From Phascolarctobacterium sp. (GTDB lineage: Bacteria; Bacillota; Negativicutes; Acidaminococcales; Acidaminococcaceae), in assembly GCA_022718015.1 (NCBI GenBank), contig JAIHZV010000019.1:1-11237 (forward strand): a stretch of DNA of 11,237 nucleotides. Direction: 5' to 3'. The notes beneath the pieces are model-generated. The model saw nothing but the letters and a program-made list of their open reading frames with translations. It made no database searches and was not told the DNA's origin. Shown piece by piece: positions 6,518 through 11,237 of the stretch (its first letter is position 1; the number at the start of each line of letters is the position of its first letter). A program made the position numbers and the translations under genes.

Positions 6518-8551
6518 GTGGGGAAAGAAATTAATAAAAAACATGGCTGGCTGCTGTTTGTGCTGCTGGCCTGCATTGTAGAGGGCGTGATTGCCTGGCA
6601 GACCTTTGCCGGCAGCGACCCGTTTCCGGTCAACGAATTCTGCTTTCAGATTTTTGACCATGTGCTGCGCGAGTGTCTGTTAGCAGGAATTGCCTGCCTG
6701 CTTTATTACAGGCGTAAACGCGTGCCGGACAGAATTTTGCGTTATGTGCCGGTTATCGTCGTGGGCTTGCTGTATCTGGCAGACAGCTTTTTTATGATTA
6801 ATCAGCTGAGCCTGGATAAGGGCCTGCAAACGACGCTGTCGGTGCTGGCAGGCATCAATAATAATATTTTTCTGGTGCTGCTGGCGGCGATGTGCTACCA
6901 TAAGTATCCGAACCTTTTTATGAAGGGCGTGTACTTCTTCGTCTACGTTTTTTCTGCGCTGTCGATAGTCTTTGATGCCTTTTATTTTTGGCAGACCTCG
7001 ATGCACGTAGAAAGCGTGCTCTTCCAGAACATCAATATCTATGCGGTGAAGGGCATTTTTGCGACGATGAGCAATACGCTGATTGCCGGGATTATTATCA
7101 GTGTCTTGGTGATTTTGCTGCTGTTTTATGTGCCGAAGCCGCAGCGCCGTAAGCCCAACTTTGCGTGGTCGCTGCTGTGCGTGGCGATGTTTACTATGGC
7201 GCTGAATCTGACGGACAGGCTGCTTGGCTATGCGGGCATGTATGGCGTGGAGAATCTTATCGGCATGTATGTCGAGGTAGAGAACGAAAAGACGCGTATG
7301 AACTACCGCAATATGCTGTCGGTGCCGATTAACGTCAACTTTGTGGGCAAGGCTTTGTTCGATACCGATAAGATTGCCGGCAGGCAGCACGTGGAGCAGC
7401 GCGAGCTGACGGCGAAGGACAAGACGAGGATCACAGAGCTGGGCATAGATTATCCGAAGACCAAGATTGCCAAAATCGAGCCGCAGTATGACCGCGTGGT
7501 GCTGCTGATTCTGGAATCCATGCACCGCGATTATATCAACTACTATAATAGCAATATTCCCGAAGAGGCTACGCCGTTCCTCAATAGTCTAGTGATAAAA
7601 TATCCGCATCTGAACCGCTACTATTCCTCGGCTGTGCCGACGACGCAGGGCTTGAATGCGACCTTCCGCTCGCATCTGATTATGGATAAGGATATCCCGG
7701 GCAAGAGCACGCCGTCTTTGTTCCGCAGCGTGCAGGCAGCAGGTATGCGCGGCATTTTCATGAATGCGTCTAGCCAGTATTATGCCAACGAGCTGCGCGA
7801 ATATCCGGAGCAGTTCGGTATGAGCGAATACTATGCGAAGGAATATCTCGAAAAGCAGGGCTATACTGGTGCGAGCGGCTGGGGCTTCCATAACGATGTG
7901 ATGTATGCAGAGACGCTGAAAATGCTTGAGCGTGCGAAGGCGAAGAACGACCGTCTGGTGATGGTGACAAAGACGCTGGATATGCACCAGCCTTATCCCT
8001 ACACCGGCCTGAGCTGGAACGAGATGCCCGAGAACGTGCGCAGCAATACGAATGTTACGGTGCGCGGCGTATATTGGGTAGACCAGACGCTGCAGCACTT
8101 CTTTAAGGAGGCAGAAAAGCGCGGACTGATGGACGACAGAACGCTGTTTATCATCACGAGCGACCATAATCCGCACAGCGGCGGCGAGTATACCAAGCTC
8201 GTCACGAAGGCGGACGATAAGCAGAGCATTGCGCCGATTCCGCTGATTTTCATCAGCAAGAAGCTGGCGCCGCTCAACGCGCTGGCAACTAACGAATATG
8301 CTTCGCAGATTGATTTGGCGCCGACGCTGCTCTATCTGCTGGGGTTGGATGTGCCGGAGCTGTTCATGGGCCGCAACCTGCTGCAGCACTCGGAAATTCC
8401 GTATGCGCTGGGCTATTTCGGCGGCAAGGCCTACTACTGGTCGGATGAGCGTCACTTTGTCGACCAGATGGACAAGCCTGTACCGGACAGCGAGTACGAG
8501 GACGCTTTGACGAATTATATTCTGCATTATTATGGCCTGTGGCATAAATAG
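6518..8551 (+). CDS. Membrane-anchored sulfatase-fold phosphotransferase (LTA synthase / MdoB / EptA-like)
   Basis: This 677-residue protein has an N-terminal membrane half with about six or seven hydrophobic segments (about 11-30, 48-64, 74-94, 105-127, 134-158, 180-204, 215-232) and a C-terminal alkaline-phosphatase/sulfatase-fold domain (about 325-640) outside the cytoplasm. Likely metal and catalytic residues are E333 (LLILESMHRDY), a threonine nucleophile at T375 or T376 (SAVPTTQGLNATF), H490 (TLDMHQPY) and D549-H550 (FIITSDHNPHSGG). Relatives move phosphoglycerol or phosphoethanolamine from phospholipids onto teichoic acid, glucans or lipid A; which one applies here is not clear. GTG 6518 is the start, with AGGGTGA at 6506-6512. 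ATG 6514 in another frame stops after six codons. It is probably the last gene of the operon with gtrA and the lipid kinase; a terminator follows. Confidence 0.86.
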   Translation: MGKEINKKHGWLLFVLLACIVEGVIAWQTFAGSDPFPVNEFCFQIFDHVLRECLLAGIACLLYYRRKRVPDRILRYVPVIVVGLLYLADSFFMINQLSLDKGLQTTLSVLAGINNNIFLVLLAAMCYHKYPNLFMKGVYFFVYVFSALSIVFDAFYFWQTSMHVESVLFQNINIYAVKGIFATMSNTLIAGIIISVLVILLLFYVPKPQRRKPNFAWSLLCVAMFTMALNLTDRLLGYAGMYGVENLIGMYVEVENEKTRMNYRNMLSVPINVNFVGKALFDTDKIAGRQHVEQRELTAKDKTRITELGIDYPKTKIAKIEPQYDRVVLLILESMHRDYINYYNSNIPEEATPFLNSLVIKYPHLNRYYSSAVPTTQGLNATFRSHLIMDKDIPGKSTPSLFRSVQAAGMRGIFMNASSQYYANELREYPEQFGMSEYYAKEYLEKQGYTGASGWGFHNDVMYAETLKMLERAKAKNDRLVMVTKTLDMHQPYPYTGLSWNEMPENVRSNTNVTVRGVYWVDQTLQHFFKEAEKRGLMDDRTLFIITSDHNPHSGGEYTKLVTKADDKQSIAPIPLIFISKKLAPLNALATNEYASQIDLAPTLLYLLGLDVPELFMGRNLLQHSEIPYALGYFGGKAYYWSDERHFVDQMDKPVPDSEYEDALTNYILHYYGLWHK

Positions 8552-8583
8552 GCGGAAATAATAGATTATTAATAAGCAAACAG

Positions 8584-8627
8584 ACTGCTGCATAGGCATG
8601 TGCGTGCCTGTGCAGCAGTTTTGCTTT
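8584..8627 (+). terminator. Rho-independent terminator after the sulfatase-fold gene
   Basis: A 15-base arm (8584-8598) pairs with 8605-8619 (one T-G pair) around the loop TGTGCG, followed by TTTTGCTTT. It lies 32 bases after the stop codon and isolates the dcuC-like gene. Confidence 0.88.
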
Positions 8628-8648
8628 GCATCGTCTGTAGGCAAGTAT

Positions 8649-8675
8649 TATGTATACAATATCTTGAGCGCTTAA
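8649..8675. promoter_or_regulatory. Two operator-like palindromes upstream of dcuC
   Basis: TGTATACA (8651-8658) is a perfect 8-base palindrome with further partial symmetry outside it, and it resembles GntR/FadR-type half-site cores. TTGAGCGCTTAA (8664-8675) is a near-perfect 12-base palindrome overlapping the -35 element. No regulator gene is adjacent. Confidence 0.4.
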
Positions 8676-8700
8676 CTTTTGGGGGAGAATAAGTTATAAT
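8672..8700 (+). promoter_or_regulatory. Promoter for the dcuC-like gene
   Basis: TTAACT (8672-8677) and a perfect TATAAT (8695-8700) are 17 bases apart. A second TATAAT at 8709-8714 has no recognisable -35. ATAATAG (8696-8702) and CTATTAT (8715-8721) form an AT-rich inverted repeat around the predicted RNA start near 8707. Confidence 0.65.
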
Positions 8701-8737
8701 AGTCAAGATATAATCTATTATTACGGAGGGTATGTTA

Positions 8738-9994
8738 ATGTTTTTGTTAGTTGGTGCGATTGTTGTAATCGCTGTTGTTTATCTGCTGCTGAAGCGTCAT
8801 GAATCGAGAATGGTGCTGATTGCGGCAGGCATTTTGATGTGCTGCATCGCTGGTAAGCCGATGGCTTCTCTTGACGCCTTCGCTAAGAGCATGACGAATG
8901 CTGGTCTTATCACCTCTGTCTGCTCCTGCATGGGCTTTGCCTGGTGCATGAAGTACACTGGCTGCGATAAGCATCTGGTTCTGGCAATCGGCAAGGTGCT
9001 GAAGAAAATGGGCTTTTTGCTGATTCCCGGCGCAACGCTGGCAACCTTTGTTGTCAATATCGCTATTCCGAGTGCTGCAGGCTGCAGTGCTGCTGTAGGT
9101 GTTATCTTTATTCCTATTATGATGTCTGCCGGTATCCATCCTGCTATGGCTGCGGCTGCTGTTAAATCCGGCACCTATGGCAGCATGCTGAACCCCGGCC
9201 TGGTGCATAACGCAGTTATCGCTAAGCTGGCTAATACCCAGATTACCACTGTTATCGGCAACCACATGATGGCTACCGTGGCTGGTGTAGTAGTTGCTGC
9301 TACTGTTTTGACCGTTCTGTCTATCGTAATGAAGGAGAACAAGGGCTATGTTCCTGAGGGCGGCGCTGCTGTAGAAGAGGATATGGCAATCAATCCGCTG
9401 TATTCCCTGATGCCGCTGGTTCCGGTTATCATCCTGCTGCTGGGCAGCACGGGCGTTGTTCCGGCGCTGAAGATGGGCGTACCGCACGCTATGGTTATCG
9501 GTGCGATTATTTCTTTGGCTGTAACTCGCAAGAACCCTGTTGAGCTGACGAAAAACTTCTTCAACGGCATGGGCGATGCTTATGCAAACATCATCGGTAT
9601 CATTATTTCCGTTGGCGTTTTCGTAGCTGGTCTGAATGCTCTTGGTCTGATTAAGGCGCTGATTAACTGGATGCTGAACTCTACCGGCATCGTAAAAATT
9701 GCGGCAACCTTTGGCCCGTTCCTGCTGGCGCTGATTTCCGGCTCCGGCGACGCTGCAACAGTTGCCTTCAACGAAGCAGTTACGCCGCATGCAGCTGAGT
9801 TCGGTCTGCAGACGATGAACATGGGCTCTGCTGCTGCTTTGGGCGGCACTCTGGGCCGTACCATTTCTCCTATCGCTGGTGCAACCATTATCTGCGCAGG
9901 TATCGCAGGCGTTGACCCGATGGAGGTTTGCAAACGTAACGCGTTGGGAATTACGCTGGCGCTGGTAGTAGGTATGATTCTGCTGCTGTTCTAA
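8738..9994 (+). CDS. dcuC: DcuC-family C4-dicarboxylate transporter
   Basis: This is a 418-residue, highly hydrophobic inner-membrane carrier with about ten or more membrane spans. The strongest family marks are GMGDAYANIIGIIISVG, GSGDAATVAFNEAVTPHA and LGRTISPIAGATIICAGIAG followed by DPMEVCKRN, matching recalled E. coli DcuC segments (GMADAFANV, TTGSGNAPFYAF, LGRTLSPVSG). DcuC proteins move succinate, fumarate or malate in anaerobes, usually as succinate efflux or exchange; direction and preferred acid cannot be read here. I choose ATG 8738 because GGAGG (8725-8729) is eight bases away, while ATG 8732 is only two away. The gene has its own promoter and terminator, so it is probably monocistronic. 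Its codons (many GCT, GGT, GTT, ATC, AAC) differ from the GCG/CTG-rich neighbours, which suggests strong expression. Confidence 0.88.
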   Translation: MFLLVGAIVVIAVVYLLLKRHESRMVLIAAGILMCCIAGKPMASLDAFAKSMTNAGLITSVCSCMGFAWCMKYTGCDKHLVLAIGKVLKKMGFLLIPGATLATFVVNIAIPSAAGCSAAVGVIFIPIMMSAGIHPAMAAAAVKSGTYGSMLNPGLVHNAVIAKLANTQITTVIGNHMMATVAGVVVAATVLTVLSIVMKENKGYVPEGGAAVEEDMAINPLYSLMPLVPVIILLLGSTGVVPALKMGVPHAMVIGAIISLAVTRKNPVELTKNFFNGMGDAYANIIGIIISVGVFVAGLNALGLIKALINWMLNSTGIVKIAATFGPFLLALISGSGDAATVAFNEAVTPHAAEFGLQTMNMGSAAALGGTLGRTISPIAGATIICAGIAGVDPMEVCKRNALGITLALVVGMILLLF

Positions 9995-10007
9995 TAAGAA
10001 AAAATTT

Positions 10008-10038
10008 TGGGTGCAGGTATAGCCTGCGCCCATTTTTT
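10008..10038 (+). terminator. Rho-independent terminator after dcuC
   Basis: Ten-base arms (10008-10017 with 10023-10032, one T-G pair) around the loop TATAG are followed by TTTTTT. It begins 13 bases after the tandem TAATAA stop. Confidence 0.92.
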
Positions 10039-10065
10039 ATTGCGACTTTACTCTTTTTCTTGTAG

Positions 10066-10095
10066 TTGCTCCTGCCTGCCTGTATGAGTTATAAT
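10066..10095 (+). promoter_or_regulatory. Promoter for the glycosylase-thrE unit
   Basis: A perfect TATAAT (10090-10095) is preceded by a weak TTGCTC (10066-10071) at 18 bases. The spacer contains three tandem CCTG units (10071-10082, the first base shared with the -35). The predicted RNA start near 10102 would leave only about 11 leader bases, with GGAGG at its very 5' end. Confidence 0.6.
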
Positions 10096-10112
10096 ATATC
10101 TTGGAGGAAATT

Positions 10113-10805
10113 ATGGAGATTAATACTTTTCTTGAAAAATTACAAAGCTATCAAAGTCCGCTGGTGTTCAACCCCTGGAGTGAATATGATACAAGCTGTG
10201 ACATCGGCGCTGAGGCGCCTGTAATCCGCAGTGCGAACCTGCGCCGCTATCTGGAGCTGCGCCAGAATGCGCATTATCTTTTTATTGCTGAAGCGCTTGG
10301 CTATCAGGGCGGCCATTTTTCCGGTATCGCGATTACGTCGGAGCGCATAATTCTTGGCAATCATCCTGATGTTGAGCAAAAAAGCGTGCTGGGCGAATGG
10401 GATTATCGCCGCACGAGTGATGCGCAAAGCCCGCTTTTGAATAATACGCAGAAGCTCAAGGGCTTTAATGAGCCGACGGACACGGTGGTCTGGAATGCAC
10501 TGAATCGTCATGGCCTGGCTTCCTTTGATGTTATTTTATGGAATATTTTTCCCTTTCACCCCTATAAGGAGGGCAAGCTGCTCACCAACCGCACGCCGAC
10601 GACGAGCGAGCTGGATGTAGGCATTGAATATGCCAAGATGCTTTTGGAGCTGCGCCCGGGGATGAGGATTGTTGCTATCGGGCAGAAGGCACAGGCGACC
10701 TTGACACGCTATGGCGTGGATTGTATGGCTGTGCCCCATCCGTCGATGGGCGGTGCGAACCGCTTTAAGGCGGCTGTAGCGGAGCTCTTGGGCGGAGGCG
10801 AGTAG
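10113..10805 (+). CDS. Uracil-DNA glycosylase superfamily protein
   Basis: This 230-residue protein has the core signs of the uracil-DNA glycosylase superfamily. IAEALGYQGGHFSGIAITSER (58-78) looks like the GEAPG..G..F.G..FT motif of family 4/5-type enzymes, with E60 in the place of the acidic residue but Leu replacing Pro. WNIFPFHPY (143-151) is the middle motif, and VPHPSMGGANRF (207-218) is the HPS-type loop that presses on DNA. Such enzymes remove uracil or related damaged bases to start base excision repair. No iron-sulphur cysteine cluster is evident, as C29 and C204 are the only cysteines. ATG 10113 is chosen because GGAGG (10103-10107) lies five bases upstream; an upstream TTG at 10101 would run through that site. 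The thrE-like gene follows after one base. Substrate specificity is unknown. Confidence 0.78.
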   Translation: MEINTFLEKLQSYQSPLVFNPWSEYDTSCDIGAEAPVIRSANLRRYLELRQNAHYLFIAEALGYQGGHFSGIAITSERIILGNHPDVEQKSVLGEWDYRRTSDAQSPLLNNTQKLKGFNEPTDTVVWNALNRHGLASFDVILWNIFPFHPYKEGKLLTNRTPTTSELDVGIEYAKMLLELRPGMRIVAIGQKAQATLTRYGVDCMAVPHPSMGGANRFKAAVAELLGGGE

Positions 10806-10806
10806 C

Positions 10807-11237
10807 ATGGGCTTGGAAGCAGGAAGCTTAAATCGTGAGCAGACGCTGCATCTGGCGCTGGCGATGGGCAAGGCGCTGCTGAAAAACGGCGCGGAAACCT
10901 CGCGTGTCGAGGACACTATTTCACGCTTTTGTCATATGCATGGCTATCACGACATCAACGTTTTCGTAACGCCGACGGTCATTATTCTGGGCGATGAGAC
11001 GAGCGACGGCTCGACGATTATCAGCCGTATCCGTTCGCGCAGCACGAATCTGAACGTTATCAGCGAGGTCAACGATTTTTCCTATAACGTCAACAGCTGG
11101 CCGCTGACGTATCAGCAGACGCTGGATTACCTGGACGGCCTGCTGCATAAGGCGCCGCCCTACGGCGAGTGGAGCGTCTGTACAGCGTCGGCAGTCAGCT
11201 CGGCGGCCTTTTCGATGATGCTGGGCGGTAATGCGCA
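10807..11237 (+). CDS. ThrE/YjjP-type threonine/serine exporter subunit (DUF1212), 5' part only
   Basis: An open frame runs from ATG 10807 to the window end, giving 143 residues of a protein that in the YjjP family is about 250 long. The motifs ALLKNGAETSRVEDTI (about 23-38), VFVTPTVIILGDE (about 52-64), IISRIRSRSTNLNVISEVN (about 71-89) and the GEWSVCTASAVSSAAFSMM segment (about 121-139, the first membrane helix) fit the N-terminal domain of ThrE/YjjP. With a small YjjB partner, or fused to it in ThrE, the family exports threonine and serine; the partner would lie beyond the window. GGAGG at 10794-10798 sits eight bases before the ATG. The gene is one base after the glycosylase stop, so they are probably cotranscribed, although no functional link is obvious. 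Confidence 0.88.
   Translation, partial: MGLEAGSLNREQTLHLALAMGKALLKNGAETSRVEDTISRFCHMHGYHDINVFVTPTVIILGDETSDGSTIISRIRSRSTNLNVISEVNDFSYNVNSWPLTYQQTLDYLDGLLHKAPPYGEWSVCTASAVSSAAFSMMLGGNA

Noticed and set aside
6680..7525. 281-codon minus-strand open frame opposite the membrane half of the same gene
   Set aside because: The + strand protein shows clear membrane helices, while the antisense product is a low-complexity His/Gln/Arg-rich sequence typical of shadows.
7589..8644. 351-codon minus-strand open frame opposite the sulfatase-fold gene
   Set aside because: It is antisense to conserved catalytic motifs, begins inside the terminator hairpin region and has shadow-like His/Arg/Gln-rich composition.
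8747..10033. Long open frame (428 codons) on the minus strand opposite dcuC
   Set aside because: It lies entirely over a clear transporter gene, its translation is rich in Asn, Gln, His and Arg with no recognisable motif, and it has no convincing ribosome binding site. It is a by-product of codon choice on the + strand.

Overview
The window looks like a chromosomal segment of an anaerobic member of the Bacillota (Firmicutes), with moderate GC. The evidence is the gene families: a FakA/YloV-type fatty acid kinase, a PerR-type Fur protein, the WalJ-HtrA-RlmH trio and a DcuC-type C4-dicarboxylate carrier. Ribosome binding sites are strong GGAGG-like sequences. A diderm Negativicutes host (for example the Acidaminococcaceae or Selenomonadales) is a plausible guess, but nothing here proves it. 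Every convincing gene lies on the + strand.

Layout. (1) 1-1469: the 3' part of a fatty acid kinase gene (fakA) followed closely by perR, closed by a strong intrinsic terminator at about 1478. (2) 1590-4080: an extended -10 promoter drives walJ, htrA (predicted lipoprotein) and rlmH, which overlap or nearly touch; a terminator follows rlmH. (3) 4081-4998: a 266-base gene-free stretch with a good promoter, then an AT-richer gene for an unusual protein with a Flp-type pilin head and a large soluble tail. (4) 5051-8551: a gtrA-family gene, a diacylglycerol-kinase-family gene and an LTA synthase/MdoB-like sulfatase-fold gene, probably one envelope-modification operon. Its promoter is buried in a large inverted repeat that also covers the gtrA ribosome binding site. 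(5) 8640-10038: a monocistronic dcuC-like gene with its own promoter, several palindromes upstream and a terminator. (6) 10066-11237: a uracil-DNA-glycosylase-superfamily gene followed after 1 base by the 5' part of a ThrE/YjjP-type exporter gene that runs off the window.

How they fit together. Most units are housekeeping: fatty acid activation, peroxide or metal sensing, envelope quality control, rRNA methylation and DNA repair. The gtrA-dgk-sulfatase operon makes functional sense. A GtrA protein may move lipid-linked sugar across the membrane, the sulfatase-fold enzyme would transfer a phospholipid head group outside the cytoplasm, and the lipid kinase would recycle diacylglycerol released by such a transfer. 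The dcuC-like gene suggests that succinate, fumarate or malate exchange matters to the cell.

No defence system, CRISPR array, tRNA, rRNA or insertion sequence was recognised. The most noteworthy items are the promoter-in-hairpin arrangement before gtrA and the long Flp-headed protein. Four starts are placed at the internal ATG best spaced from the Shine-Dalgarno sequence rather than at the longest open frame (walJ, gtrA, dcuC and the glycosylase gene).
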